Position numbers and translations under genes: made by a program. A stretch of 64,000 bases of DNA from Streptomyces halobius (GTDB lineage: Bacteria > Actinomycetota > Actinomycetes > Streptomycetales > Streptomycetaceae). Location: the NCBI RefSeq assembly GCF_023277745.1, contig NZ_CP086322.1:6882001-6946000 (forward strand), given 5' to 3'. Numbering within the stretch: position 1 is the stretch's first letter; every line of letters starts with the position of its first letter. Below, piece after piece: positions 17,032 to 26,058 of this stretch. The notes under the pieces were generated by a model, which was not told the origin of the DNA, did not search any database, and saw only the letters and a program-made list of their open reading frames with translations.

Positions 17032-18108
17032 GTGCGCGCAGCCGTACAGCACGAGACCGGGCAGGACAAGCTCGAAGTCCTCGACGACGTCGAGGCGGTG
17101 GGCTTCGGCCCCGGCAAAGTCAGGATGCGGGTACGGGCCACCGGGCTGTGCCACTCCGACCTCTCCGCGATGAGCGGGGTGCTGCCGCAGCCCGCGCCGT
17201 TCGTCCCGGGGCACGAGGGCGCCGGCGAGATCCTCGACGTGGGTGACGGCGTCACCGGGCTGAAGCAGGGCGACCGGGTGCTGATGTGCTGGCTGCCCGC
17301 CTGCGGCGGCTGTCCGTCCTGCAAGCGCGGCCAGGCCCATCTCTGCCTGAGCGGCTTCCTGAACGCCGGCACACCGAACTTCAAGCGCCCCGGCGGTGAC
17401 GTCTTCGGCTTCGCCGGGACCGGCACCTTCGCCGAGGAGGTCGTTGTCACCGCCAACTGCGCGGTGCCGATCCCGGACGACGTGCCCTTCGAGATCGCGG
17501 CACTCATCGGCTGCGGGGTCACCACCGGACTCGGCGCGGCCCTCAACACCGCCCAGGTGGTACCCGGTTCCTCGGTCGCGGTGATCGGCTGCGGCGGCGT
17601 CGGCATCTCCGTCATCCAGGGCGCCCGGGCCTGCGGCGCGGCCCAGATCGTCGCCGTCGACCTGGTGGCCGCCCGTCGCGAGGCCGCGCTCCGGTTCGGC
17701 GCCACCGAAGCGGTCGACCCGGAGGGGCTCGCCGACGCCACGGCCCGGATCACCGCGGGGGAGGGCTTCGACTACGTCTTCGAGGTCGTGGGCACGTCTG
17801 CCACCGCCCGTGTCGCCTACGAGACGACCCGGCGCGGCGGCACGCTCTGCGTGGTCGGCGCGGGCGCGCTGGACGACCACTTCCAGGTCAATATGTTCGA
17901 GCTGTTCTTCGACGAGAAGCGCATTCTGCCGTCCCTGTACGGCGGCGGGGACGTGCTGCGCTCCTACGAGCGGACCATCACCCTGTGGCGGGCCGGCCGG
18001 ATCGACCTCGAAGGGCTGATCACCCACCGCGTGCGGCTCGCCGAGATCAACGAGGCACTCGACCAGATGCGCACCGGCACCGCGCTGCGTACCTGTATCG
18101 AGACCTGA
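17032..18108 (+). CDS. zinc-dependent alcohol dehydrogenase (MDR superfamily)
   Basis: 358 aa from the GTG at 17032, with ribosome site GAGAGGAG. Catalytic zinc ligands are in TGLCHSDLSA and the GHEGAGE signature. The structural zinc loop CGGCPSCKRGQAHLC carries four cysteines, and the Rossmann motif VIGCGGVGIS binds NAD(P)+. Class III/NDMA-like long-chain ADH of the actinobacterial AdhD/AdhE group. It lies between the MaoC hydratase and the Hsd4A-like SDR, so a role in oxidising an alcohol intermediate of steroid or fatty-acyl degradation is inferred; the true substrate is unknown. Confidence 0.92.
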   Translation: MRAAVQHETGQDKLEVLDDVEAVGFGPGKVRMRVRATGLCHSDLSAMSGVLPQPAPFVPGHEGAGEILDVGDGVTGLKQGDRVLMCWLPACGGCPSCKRGQAHLCLSGFLNAGTPNFKRPGGDVFGFAGTGTFAEEVVVTANCAVPIPDDVPFEIAALIGCGVTTGLGAALNTAQVVPGSSVAVIGCGGVGISVIQGARACGAAQIVAVDLVAARREAALRFGATEAVDPEGLADATARITAGEGFDYVFEVVGTSATARVAYETTRRGGTLCVVGAGALDDHFQVNMFELFFDEKRILPSLYGGGDVLRSYERTITLWRAGRIDLEGLITHRVRLAEINEALDQMRTGTALRTCIET

Positions 18109-18222
18109 CGGAGCGTCTGTTACGTCCGCGTCTCCGTTACGTCCACGTCCGCAGTATGGGGAAGGGCGCCGCACCGTGTGTCACCCATCCCCCCACCCCC
18201 ATCGCGATCGGAGAGGACAGAA

Positions 18223-19188
18223 ATGGCACAGGCAACGCCACTTGAGGGGCTGACCGCGATCGTCACCGGTGCCGGGCGTGGCCTGGGCCGCGCCGAGGCG
18301 GTGGAACTGGCCCGGCTGGGCGCGGCCGTGGTCGTCAACGACCTCGGGCAGCCGGGCCGGGACGGGACCGGCGACGCGTCCGCCGCGCCCGCCGAGGAGG
18401 TCGCCGCCGAGATCCGCGCGGCGGGCGGCCGGGCCGTCGCCCATCTCGGGGACGTCGCCGACTTCGCTCAGGCCCGTGCCCTGGTCCAACGGGCCGTCGA
18501 GACCTACGGACAGCTCGACATCCTGGTCAACAACGCGGGCATCCTGCGCGACCGGATGGTCTTCTCCATGAGCGAGGACGAGTGGGACTCGGTGATCCGC
18601 GTCCACCTCAAGGGCCACTTCAACACCACCCACTTCGCCGCGGCCCACTGGCGCGCCCGCGCCAAAGCCGCCGGCGGCCCGGTCCACGGCCGGATCGTCA
18701 ACACCTCCTCCGAGGCGTTCCTCGCGGGCTCGGCGGGTCAGCCCAACTACGCGGCGGCCAAGGGCGGCATCGTCGGTCTCACCACCTCCACGGCACTGGC
18801 ACTGGCCAAATACGGTGTGACCGCCAACGTGATCTGCCCGCGCGCCCGCACCCGTATGACCGAGGACGTCTTCGCCGGCGTCCCCGCACACGGAGAGGGC
18901 GGGGCCCCGGGGGAGGGGAAGGTCGACCCGCTCGCGCCCGAACATGTCTCGCCGCTCGTCGGCTATCTGGCCTCACCGGCCGCGGCGCAGGTCAACGGCC
19001 AGCTGCTGGTCGTGCACGGCGGGATGGTCGCCATTGTCGAACGTCCCCGGATCGCCGCCAAGTTCGACACCGTGAAGGAGTCGTTCAGTTACGAGGAACT
19101 GGACGGTCTGCTGACGCCGTACTACGCGGAGCGGCCGCCGGACGAGACCTTCGCGGCGGCCGAGGTGCTGAGCCTCGGGCGCGGCTGA
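18223..19188 (+). CDS. SDR-family 3-hydroxyacyl-CoA/17-beta-hydroxysteroid dehydrogenase, Hsd4A-like
   Basis: 321 aa from the ATG at 18223, with GAGAGGACAG upstream. Cofactor motif TGAGRGLGRAEA, then NDLG, NNAG and the catalytic Ser in NTSSEA, Tyr176 and Lys180 (YAAAK). The blocks NNAGILRDRMVFSMSEDEWDSV, VHLKGHFNTT and CPRARTRMTEDVFA are shared with mycobacterial Hsd4A/Rv3548c-type enzymes that oxidise 3-hydroxyacyl-CoA in steroid side-chain beta-oxidation (recalled, not searched). It would act directly after the MaoC hydratase encoded upstream. It ends the KstR-type gene run. Confidence 0.9.
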   Translation: MAQATPLEGLTAIVTGAGRGLGRAEAVELARLGAAVVVNDLGQPGRDGTGDASAAPAEEVAAEIRAAGGRAVAHLGDVADFAQARALVQRAVETYGQLDILVNNAGILRDRMVFSMSEDEWDSVIRVHLKGHFNTTHFAAAHWRARAKAAGGPVHGRIVNTSSEAFLAGSAGQPNYAAAKGGIVGLTTSTALALAKYGVTANVICPRARTRMTEDVFAGVPAHGEGGAPGEGKVDPLAPEHVSPLVGYLASPAAAQVNGQLLVVHGGMVAIVERPRIAAKFDTVKESFSYEELDGLLTPYYAERPPDETFAAAEVLSLGRG

Positions 19189-19192
19189 CAGC

Positions 19193-19230
19193 GACCGGCG
19201 GAGGTGGTGGAGAGCGACCGGCGGAGGCGT
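19193..19230. repeat. direct repeat after the SDR stop codon
   Basis: GCGACCGGCGGAGG occurs twice 23 bp apart, beginning 4 bp after the stop codon. Confidence 0.75.
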
Positions 19231-19335
19231 ATGGCCGTGGCCGCCCCCGCGGTGAGCGGTGCGGCGGCCACGGCCGTACGCATGGGGGCGGCGGAGAACC
19301 GCCGGACCCGCCGAGGGCTTGCCCTGCGACGGTCC

Positions 19336-19503
19336 TCAGGCGTTCTGGGCCTGCTTCTCCCGGCGGTGCCGCCCGTTGACGGTGACCGCGGCCTCTTCCG
19401 TGGCGGCCGGGCCGCGGTGCCTGCCGGAGCTTGCCGCCTCGGCGGCCTGGGCGGATGCCTCCTGGAGGCTCGCTTCGGTCGTGTCGGTTCGGGCTTCGGA
19501 CAT
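19336..19503 (-). CDS. small hypothetical protein (55 aa)
   Basis: ATG at 19503, stop TGA at 19336. The product is hydrophilic: MSEARTDTTEASLQEASAQ at the N terminus, Ala/Glu-rich, with a basic C terminus GRHRREKQAQNA. Codon third positions are G/C rich and the frame looks coding; GGAGTGA lies about 12 nt upstream. The GRHRR motif is common in small uncharacterised Streptomyces proteins. No function can be given. Confidence 0.5.
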   Translation of the reverse strand: MSEARTDTTEASLQEASAQAAEAASSGRHRGPAATEEAAVTVNGRHRREKQAQNA

Positions 19504-19664
19504 GGAAAGAGTCACTCCGTCGGATCGCTTACACCTATACGCGACGGGACCTCCCCCAGCTGCCGCCCGGAAAACCCGGGCAGTGCTGTCGGCGGCCGGT
19601 CAACCGGCTGCGCAGCCCCCCGCCTGAAAATTCTAACGGGGCGGGACGGTGTGCCCGATGGTGC

Positions 19665-21068
19665 CTACCGGGCCGCCAGAGGCGCCTGTTGCAAGGGTAC
19701 TGGCCTGCATGATTGCGGATCCGCGGGCCTGTTGTGCGGTGTCCTGACGGCGGCCTTCGAATGTGCGGATGGTGTGGAGCGCTTGTCGGGATCCTCGAAA
19801 GCCGGGACCATCCCGCCGCTCACCCGGGGCGGAAGACCGCCGCTCACCCGGGGACGGAGTTCATCACTCAGCCGAGGCCGGATCCCGCCGCCCGCCCGGG
19901 GGCCCTCGTCCGCCCCGGTACCTGCCTCATCGCTCCCTCCGGGACGCCCCTGATCGCCCACCCCGGGACGGGAACCGCCCCCGGCGTTCCCCGTAACTCC
20001 CGTAGCCCCTGTCTCCGTCACCTTCAGCGGTATGGCCATCCGCGCCACCCCGCACGGCACCGCGTCCGTCGCGTACGGCAGCAGCAGTTCGCCGTCCGCC
20101 GTCCACAGCCCGGCCCCCGCCAGCCACCCCACCGGCGCCGGCAGTTGCCGCAACTGCCGTCCCGAGGGCCGCCATACGCCCAGCCAGGTGCCGCTCGCCG
20201 CATCGATCCGGAACGCCACCGCACACCTCTCCGGCATCAGCGTCTGCCCCGGCTGCACCGCGAACGGCGTCACCACCGGGTCCACGGTGTGGGCCGGGTT
20301 CGCCGCGTCCGCCGCGTAGGCCGGCCGCAGACACTCCGGGAAGCGCACCGGTCGGCTGCTGCCGAGTACGCCCCAGCCCAGCCGGTCGTGCCCGGGGGCG
20401 TCGGACCGCACGATCAGCAGCCCGCTGTCCGGATCGGCCAGCAGCAGACGGTCGTTGCTGTCCTCCGTGATCTGTAGCAGCGGGCTGGTCTCGCCGCCCC
20501 GCTCCAGATCGACCACCACGGTCTTCGTCCGCCCGTCCAACTCCCGGTCCAGGGCCAGCAGTCGGCCCCCGCGGTCCAGCCAGGCGCCGCCGGTACAGCG
20601 TCCCGGCACCGTGGCGACCCGCTCCGGTCCGCGGGCGCCGCCGTGCACCAGCCACAGCGCGGTGCCGTGCCCGCCGCGCGCCAGGGCGTAGCAGAGCACC
20701 CCGCCCGGGGCGGGCGGCAGCAGGGTCAGCTCGGGCGCCGCCACGGTGCCGAGCGGGAGTTCGCCGGTCCCCGGGCCCGTCGGGTAGAGCAGCGACAGCG
20801 CGAAGTTGTCGGCGACCCGGCGCAGGATCAGTACCCGGCCGTCCGCGAGCGGCAGCAGTTCACTGTCCGGCTCCTCGGGCTGGCTGCCGGGCAGCGGTAC
20901 GGCGTACGGCTCGGGGCCGCCGACCGTCCAGCGCTCCGGGAACCAGCTGTCCCCGCCTTCGTCGTCACGGGTGAGCCGGGCGGCGTACGAGCCGTCGGCG
21001 GCGATCGTCAGCGCCGGTCGGCGGGGCCCGTCGAGCGCCCGCTCCTCCTGAGTGGCACAGATCGTCAT
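19665..21068 (-). CDS. beta-propeller-like hypothetical protein
   Basis: 467 aa from the ATG at 21068, with GGAGGT upstream. No signal peptide. The first 360 residues contain recurring beta-strand blocks such as ELLPLADGRVLILRR, RCTGGAWLDRGGRLLALDRE, DSNDRLLLADPDSGLLIVRSD and GAGLWTADGELLLPYATD, typical of a WD40/TolB-like propeller. The last 100 residues are a Gly/Arg/Pro-rich tail with a repeated RPR(L/V)S(D/G)(E/G)L unit encoded by a 27-bp DNA repeat. A cytosolic scaffold or sensor is plausible; function is unknown. Confidence 0.75.
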   Translation of the reverse strand: MTICATQEERALDGPRRPALTIAADGSYAARLTRDDEGGDSWFPERWTVGGPEPYAVPLPGSQPEEPDSELLPLADGRVLILRRVADNFALSLLYPTGPGTGELPLGTVAAPELTLLPPAPGGVLCYALARGGHGTALWLVHGGARGPERVATVPGRCTGGAWLDRGGRLLALDRELDGRTKTVVVDLERGGETSPLLQITEDSNDRLLLADPDSGLLIVRSDAPGHDRLGWGVLGSSRPVRFPECLRPAYAADAANPAHTVDPVVTPFAVQPGQTLMPERCAVAFRIDAASGTWLGVWRPSGRQLRQLPAPVGWLAGAGLWTADGELLLPYATDAVPCGVARMAIPLKVTETGATGVTGNAGGGSRPGVGDQGRPGGSDEAGTGADEGPRAGGGIRPRLSDELRPRVSGGLPPRVSGGMVPAFEDPDKRSTPSAHSKAAVRTPHNRPADPQSCRPVPLQQAPLAAR

Positions 21069-21315
21069 CGCATGACCACCTCCAGTCAGGGACCGAAGCT
21101 AGGTTTCGCACTTCCGGCCGAACAACGCGTGCTGCCGCACTTCACGCATAAGGGTGGCGGTTGTTCCGTTCGCCGGTGCCGGACGGTGTGAGTGTGCTGG
21201 CGCCACCCGGCCGCCGGGTCCGCCGGGTCCGTGTGATCCCTCGTGGACCGGCGGCCGGTGCCTCCGGCGACCGTGACGGGGCGTCGGGGCACTCGTGAGA
21301 GGTAACCTTCCCCCC

Positions 21316-22191
21316 GTGCCCGCACTGTCTGAAGTCCTCGCCGCGCTCGACGCTCTCTGGCCCCCCGAGCGGGCCGAACAGTGGGACGCCGTCGGCTCGG
21401 TCTGCGGAGACCCCGAAGCCGGGGTCCGCCGTGTGCTGTTCGCCGTCGATCCGGTCCAGGAGATCGTCGACGAGGCCGTCACGCTCGGCGCCGACCTGCT
21501 CGTCACCCACCATCCGCTCTATCTGCGCGGAACGACGACGGTCGCCGCCTCGACCTTCAAGGGCAAGGTCGTCCACACGCTGATCAAGCACGACATCGCA
21601 CTGCATGTCGCGCACACCAACGCCGACACCGCCGACCCCGGCGTCTCGGACGCCCTGGCCGGTGCCCTGGACCTGCGGATCCTCCGGCCCCTGGTGCCGG
21701 ACCCGGGCGACCCGGCGGGCCGTCGGGGCCTGGGCCGGGTGTGTGAGCTGGCACACCCCATGAGCCTCGCCGACTTCGTCCGGTACGCCGCCGCGCGGCT
21801 GCCGGCCACCGCCCAGGGCATCCGGGCGGCCGGCGACCCGGAGCGGGAGATCCGTACCATCGCCGTCTCCGGCGGCTCCGGGGACAGCCTCTTCGATGAC
21901 GTACGGGCGGCCGGCGTGGACGCGTTCCTCACCGCCGACCTGCGCCATCACCCGGCCTCCGAGGCCACCCAGAACACCCGCAACGGCCCGTCGGCGCTGC
22001 TCGACGCCGCCCACTGGGCCACCGAATGGCCGTGGTGCGAGCAGGCCGCGGCCCAGCTCGACGCGGTCTCCGACCGGCACGGCTGGGGACTGCGCACGCA
22101 TGTCTCCCGTACGGTCACCGACCCCTGGACCGCCCACGCGGCGTCCGCCCCGCTCGCCACCCCGACGCACACCACAGGAGCCCCACGCTGA
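21316..22191 (+). CDS. Nif3-like dinuclear metal-centre protein
   Basis: 291 aa. Family signatures are LSEVLAALDALWPPERAEQWDAVG at the N terminus, LLVTHHPLYLRG (metal-binding His pair), HTNADTA and the C-terminal ADLRHHPASEA. The GTG at 21316 directly begins the conserved domain and has GAGAGGTAA upstream; the GTG at 21295 is an alternative. Nif3/YbgI proteins form hexameric rings with a dinuclear metal site, and their role is still debated (possible GTP cyclohydrolase-like hydrolase). First gene of a conserved actinobacterial trio with the zinc-ribbon protein and RNase H/phosphatase. Confidence 0.92.
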   Translation: MPALSEVLAALDALWPPERAEQWDAVGSVCGDPEAGVRRVLFAVDPVQEIVDEAVTLGADLLVTHHPLYLRGTTTVAASTFKGKVVHTLIKHDIALHVAHTNADTADPGVSDALAGALDLRILRPLVPDPGDPAGRRGLGRVCELAHPMSLADFVRYAAARLPATAQGIRAAGDPEREIRTIAVSGGSGDSLFDDVRAAGVDAFLTADLRHHPASEATQNTRNGPSALLDAAHWATEWPWCEQAAAQLDAVSDRHGWGLRTHVSRTVTDPWTAHAASAPLATPTHTTGAPR

Positions 22192-22931
22192 ACGCCGCGC
22201 CCGCCGACCAGATCCGCCTCCTCGAAGTCCAGGCCTTGGACGTCCGGCTCACCCAGCTCGCGCACAAGCGCAAGAACCTGCCCGAGCTCGCCGAGCTGCA
22301 GACCCTGGAGGCCGACCTCACCCAGCAGCGCGACCTGCTCGTGGCCGCGCAGACCGAGGAGAGCGACACCAGCCGCGAGCAGACCAAGGCGGAGCAGGAC
22401 GTGGACCAGGTGCGCCAGCGCGCCGCCCGCGACCAGCAGCGCCTGGACTCCGGCGCCGTCACCTCGCCCAAGGACCTGGAGAACCTCCAGCACGAACTGA
22501 CCTCCCTCGCCAAGCGCCAGGGCGACCTGGAGGAGGTCGTCCTGGAGATCATGGAGCGCCGCGAGGCCGCCCAGGAGCGGGTCGCCGAGCTCACCGACCG
22601 GGTCGACTCCATCCAGGCCAAGGTCGATGACGCCGTCGCCCGCCGGAACGCCGCGAGCCAGGAGATCGACGCCGAGGCCGCCACGGTCACCAAGGAGCGC
22701 GCGCTGACCGTCGCCGACATCCCGGCCGACCTCGTCCGGCTCTACGACCGGATCCGGGCCAAGGAGGGCGGCGTCGGCGCGGCCCGCCTCTACCAGCGCC
22801 GCTGCGAGGGCTGCCGGCTGGAGCTGAACATCACCGAGCTCAACGACGTGCGGGCGGCCGCCCCCGACACCGTCCTCCGGTGCGAGAGCTGCGGCCGCAT
22901 CCTGGTCCGTACGCCCGACTCGGGTCTGTAG
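22188..22931 (+). CDS. cdsZ: zinc-ribbon, coiled-coil regulatory protein CdsZ
   Basis: 247 aa. The reading frame has no ATG, GTG or TTG near the conserved N terminus (NAAPADQIRLLEVQALD). The only start that fits is CTG at 22188, which overlaps the TGA of the Nif3 gene (CTGA) and has CAGGAG 7 nt upstream. Residues about 20-175 are a long charged coiled coil. The C terminus is a zinc ribbon with CEGC and CESC pairs. Orthologous to mycobacterial Rv2229c-type proteins. It is translationally coupled to its neighbours on both sides. Confidence 0.9.
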   Translation: MNAAPADQIRLLEVQALDVRLTQLAHKRKNLPELAELQTLEADLTQQRDLLVAAQTEESDTSREQTKAEQDVDQVRQRAARDQQRLDSGAVTSPKDLENLQHELTSLAKRQGDLEEVVLEIMERREAAQERVAELTDRVDSIQAKVDDAVARRNAASQEIDAEAATVTKERALTVADIPADLVRLYDRIRAKEGGVGAARLYQRRCEGCRLELNITELNDVRAAAPDTVLRCESCGRILVRTPDSGL

Positions 22932-22934
22932 GCC

Positions 22935-24116
22935 ATGGCACGTACGTTCATCGTCGAGGCGGACGGCGGTTCCCGGGGCAACCCGGGCCCGGCCGGCTAC
23001 GGCGCGGTCGTCCTCGACCCGGCGACGGGGGAGGCGCTGGCCGAGGCCGCCGAGTACATCGGCACCGCCACCAACAACGTCGCCGAGTACAAGGGTCTGC
23101 TGGCCGGGCTGCGGGCCGCGTACGCGCTGGACCCGGAGGCGCGCGTCCGGGTGCGGATGGACTCCAAGCTCGTCGTCGAGCAGATGACGGGCCGCTGGAA
23201 GATCAAACACCCGGACATGAAACCGCTGGCCGCCGAGGCCAGGACGGTGTTCCCGCCCGACCGGGTCAGCTACGAGTGGATCCCCCGGGAGAAGAACAAG
23301 CACGCCGACCGGCTCGCCAACGAGGCGATGGACGCCGGCAAGATCGGCAAGCAGTGGGAGCCGGGCGCCTCGCGCGCGGCACTCGCCACCGCCACTGCTG
23401 CCGCTCCTGCCCGCAGCGCCGCCGCACGGGCCGCGGACGAGGCCGCCGAGACGGCCGCCGCCCCGAAGGTGGGCTGGGGCGCTCCCGACCTCGGTGTGCC
23501 CGCGACCTTTGTCCTGCTGCGGCACGGCGAGACCGCGCTGACGCCCGAGAAGCGCTTCTCCGGCAGCGGCGGCGATGACCCCGAACTCTCCGCCGCCGGC
23601 CGCCGGCAGGCCGAGGCGGTCGCCGCCGCGCTGGCCGCCCGCGGCACTGTCCAGGCCATCGTCAGCTCACCGCTGCGGCGCTGCCGCCAGACCGCCGAGA
23701 CCGTCGCGGCCCGGCTCGGCCTGGGGGTCCGGACCGACGACGGGCTGTGCGAGGCCGACTTCGGCGCCTGGGAGGGGCTGACCTTCGCCGAGGTGCGCGA
23801 GCGGTTCCCCGACGACCTCGACGCCTGGCTCGGCTCCGCGAAGGCGGCGCCGACCGGCGGCGGCGAGTCGTTCGCGACGGTCGCCCGCCGGGTCGCGGTC
23901 GCCCGCGACAAGCTCATCGCCCGGTACGCGGGCAAGACCGTGCTGATCGTCACCCATGTGACGCCGATCAAGACGCTGGTCCGGCTGGCGCTGGGTGCCC
24001 CGCCGGAGTCGCTGTTCCGTATGGAGCTCTCCGCGGCGTCCCTGTCGGCGGTCGCGTACTACGCCGACGGCAATGCGTCGCTGCGGCTGCTGAACGACAC
24101 CTCGCACCTGCGGTAG
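22935..24116 (+). CDS. rnhC: bifunctional RNase HI / acid phosphatase
   Basis: 393 aa with two domains. The N-terminal RNase H fold (1-140) shows FIVEADGGSRGNPG (catalytic Asp10), the second acidic residue in NNVAEYKGL, RMDSKLV and the final Asp in KHADRLANEAMD. An Ala-rich linker leads to a histidine phosphatase domain (about 190-393) with FVLLRHGETALT, the catalytic Asp/Glu in EADFGAWEG and VTHVTPI. The protein cleaves RNA in RNA:DNA hybrids. The phosphatase half resembles CobC/alpha-ribazole phosphatases, as in mycobacterial Rv2228c. Starts 3 bp after the CdsZ stop. Confidence 0.95.
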   Translation: MARTFIVEADGGSRGNPGPAGYGAVVLDPATGEALAEAAEYIGTATNNVAEYKGLLAGLRAAYALDPEARVRVRMDSKLVVEQMTGRWKIKHPDMKPLAAEARTVFPPDRVSYEWIPREKNKHADRLANEAMDAGKIGKQWEPGASRAALATATAAAPARSAAARAADEAAETAAAPKVGWGAPDLGVPATFVLLRHGETALTPEKRFSGSGGDDPELSAAGRRQAEAVAAALAARGTVQAIVSSPLRRCRQTAETVAARLGLGVRTDDGLCEADFGAWEGLTFAEVRERFPDDLDAWLGSAKAAPTGGGESFATVARRVAVARDKLIARYAGKTVLIVTHVTPIKTLVRLALGAPPESLFRMELSAASLSAVAYYADGNASLRLLNDTSHLR

Positions 24117-24134
24117 CGGGGAGTTCTCCGCGTA

Positions 24135-24176
24135 CGAAGGGGCCCGGCACATGGAGAGATGTGCCGGGCCCCTTCG
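24135..24176. terminator. strong bidirectional terminator
   Basis: A perfect 18-bp stem (CGAAGGGGCCCGGCACAT with its complement) closes a GGAGAG loop. It sits 18 bp after the rnhC stop and faces the convergent eda gene. Confidence 0.92.
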
Positions 24177-24180
24177 TGTC

Positions 24181-24255
24181 GCGGGGATACGCGCGGCGGG
24201 GCTACGGGTTGTGGGGACACGCGCTGCGGGGATACGCCTTGCGACGGCACGCGTT
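24181..24255. repeat. 15-bp tandem repeat, five copies, at the eda 3' end
   Basis: Units like GCGGGGATACGCGCG start at 24181, 24196, 24211, 24226 and 24241. The array ends 4 bp from the eda stop codon. Confidence 0.93.
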
Positions 24256-24259
24256 GCGG

Positions 24260-24910
24260 TCAGGCCCCCGACTTCGCTGCCTCCTGGGCGAGTTGGCGTA
24301 CGCGGTCCCAGTCCTTCGCGGCCAGCGCGTCGGCCGGGAGCATCCATGTACCGCCGACGCAGGGCACGTTCGGCAGCGCCAGATACGACGGTGCGGACGC
24401 CGGGCCGATGCCGCCGGTCGGGCAGAACCGGGCCCGGGGGAGGGGCGACGCGAGGGACTTCAGGTAGGCGGCGCCGCCCGCCGCCTCGGCGGGGAAGAAC
24501 TTCATCTCGGTGAGGCCCTCGTCCAGCAGTGTCACCACCTCCGAGGCCGTCGAGACACCCGGCAGGAACGGCCCGCCGGAGTCCCGCATCGCGCCCAGCA
24601 GCCGCGGCGACCAGCCGGGGCTCACCAGGAACCGGGAGCCGGCCGCACCGGCCGCGGCGACCTGGTCGGGGGTGAGCACGGTGCCGGCGCCGACGACCGC
24701 GTCCGGGACCTCGTCGGCGATCGCCCGGATCGCGTCGAGCGCGGCCGGCGTCCGCAGGGTCACCTCGATCGCGGGCAGCCCGCCCGCGACGAGCGCACGG
24801 GCGAGCGGCACGGCATCCGCGGCGTCGTGCAGCACGACGACCGGGATGACGGGCGCGAGCCCGAGCAGGGAGGGGAAGGGGGAGGCGGCGGCGCTGGTCA
24901 CGCGCTCCAT
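24260..24910 (-). CDS. eda: 2-keto-3-deoxy-6-phosphogluconate/4-hydroxy-2-oxoglutarate aldolase
   Basis: 216 aa. Class I aldolase that splits KDPG to pyruvate and glyceraldehyde-3-phosphate. Family blocks: VIPVVVLHDAADAVPLARAL, GGLPAIEVTLRT with the catalytic glutamate, VVGAGTVLTPDQ, FLVSPG, LPGVSTASEV and the Schiff-base lysine in TEMKFFPAE, then FCPTGGI. Starts at 24952, 24910 (ATG) and 24901 (GTG) are all possible; conserved residues begin only after them, so the start is uncertain. It may be co-transcribed with yaaA upstream. No edd partner is in the window. Confidence 0.9.
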   Translation of the reverse strand: MERVTSAAASPFPSLLGLAPVIPVVVLHDAADAVPLARALVAGGLPAIEVTLRTPAALDAIRAIADEVPDAVVGAGTVLTPDQVAAAGAAGSRFLVSPGWSPRLLGAMRDSGGPFLPGVSTASEVVTLLDEGLTEMKFFPAEAAGGAAYLKSLASPLPRARFCPTGGIGPASAPSYLALPNVPCVGGTWMLPADALAAKDWDRVRQLAQEAAKSGA

Positions 24911-24995
24911 GGTGCGCCGATTCGTCCACTCTTCGCAACGGCCGTTGTGCATACTGCAACGACTGCGACGAGGGGCATGCGTATGCTCGGCGGTC

Positions 24996-25871
24996 CTACA
25001 ACTCCGTCACGATCACATCGAGCGCCCACGCCTTGCCGGCCTTCGCCGGGGCCTGCGCCTCCACCACGTAACCCAGCCCGCGCAGCGCCTCCACCAGCTC
25101 CGCCGGACCGGCCGGTGAGAGCCCCGCGGTCAGCAGATCCCGGACCAGCCGGCCCTTGGTCGCCTTGTTGAAGTGGCTGACCACGGACCGTTTCTCCACA
25201 CCGTCCACGATCTTCGACTGCAGCACCCGCACCGTGGCCGTACGCCCCGCGACCTCGCCCTCGGGCTTCCACGCCGTCGCATACGCCGCCGACCGCAGAT
25301 CCAGCACCAGCCCGCCCGTCGCCCGACCACCGCCCCTGCCGGAGGCTCCCCCGGACTTCGTCCGGGGGGACCCCCATCGTGCCACCTCTCCTGATGCGGC
25401 GGTCTCGGGCATCACCTCGGCCATCGGCTTGCGCCAGTACGCGCCCAGGGCACCCAGCCCCGGCAGCTTCACGCCCATCGAGCAGCGGTAGGACGGAATC
25501 CGGTCGCCGATCCGTACGGCGCCCCACAGCCCCGAGAACACCAGCAGCGACTCCTCCGCCAGTCGCCGCGCCGCCGCGTCCAGGGACGCGAGCCCGAGGG
25601 CGTCGTAGAGCACCCCGGTGTAGATCTCCCCGGCCGGACGCGTACCGGCGGTGCGCAGCCCCGCGTTCTTGGCGATCTCGCCCTTGAGGCCGTCGCTGAG
25701 CCCCAGCACCTCCTGCGCCTTGGTCTCGTCCGCCGCGCACAGCTCGACGAGTTCCTCCAGGACGGCCGCGCGTGCGGCGGCCAGCCCCGGCAGCGACAGC
25801 GAGTCCGCGTCCAGCGGCGCCCCGGCCTCTCCCGCGGCCTTCCCTTCGGACGGCGGCAACAGCACGAGCAC
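24996..25871 (-). CDS. yaaA: peroxide stress protein YaaA (DUF328)
   Basis: 291 aa from the GTG at 25871, with a perfect AAGGAG site 6 nt upstream. Begins VLVLLPPSEGKA, the family signature, with KAQEVLGLSDGLK, RPAGEIYTGVLYDALG, VFSGLWGAVR and C-terminal VVSHFNKATKGRLVRDLL. YaaA lowers intracellular free iron during peroxide stress in E. coli. The family norm is about 255 aa. The extra residues are largely an insert near the middle (GEVARWGSPRTKSGGASGRGG), which is encoded by a 39-bp palindromic repeat also found in the MerR gene at 28709. Confidence 0.92.
   Translation of the reverse strand: MLVLLPPSEGKAAGEAGAPLDADSLSLPGLAAARAAVLEELVELCAADETKAQEVLGLSDGLKGEIAKNAGLRTAGTRPAGEIYTGVLYDALGLASLDAAARRLAEESLLVFSGLWGAVRIGDRIPSYRCSMGVKLPGLGALGAYWRKPMAEVMPETAASGEVARWGSPRTKSGGASGRGGGRATGGLVLDLRSAAYATAWKPEGEVAGRTATVRVLQSKIVDGVEKRSVVSHFNKATKGRLVRDLLTAGLSPAGPAELVEALRGLGYVVEAQAPAKAGKAWALDVIVTEL
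25341..25379. repeat. 39-bp palindromic dispersed repeat (copy A, inside yaaA)
   Basis: Begins GGAGGCTCCCCC and ends ACCCCCATCG. CCCCCGGAC (25348-25356) and GTCCGGGGG (25360-25368) form a perfect 9-bp stem with a TTC loop. Copy B at 28709 has the same length, ends and layout. Here it adds 13 codons to yaaA without breaking the frame. Confidence 0.85.
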
Positions 25872-26058
25872 GGTGTTCTCCTTCACGGCGGTACGAGCGG
25901 GGTGCGGCCCCGGAAAAGCGTATGGCCTGCGGCGGGCTGCAAGCACCCGCCGCTTGCCGAGGGGTTGTCGTCGGACTCCTGTCGACCGCGCACCCTTCTT
26001 GATCAACCCGGAGCCGTACACCGCGCCGGGAGCGCCCGCCCGCCATACGCTCGGTTTC

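Noticed and set aside
25651..26058. N-terminal extension of the RNB exoribonuclease
   Set aside because: The extra 136 codons are antisense to yaaA and lack similarity to any RNase domain; ATG 26059 is the natural start.
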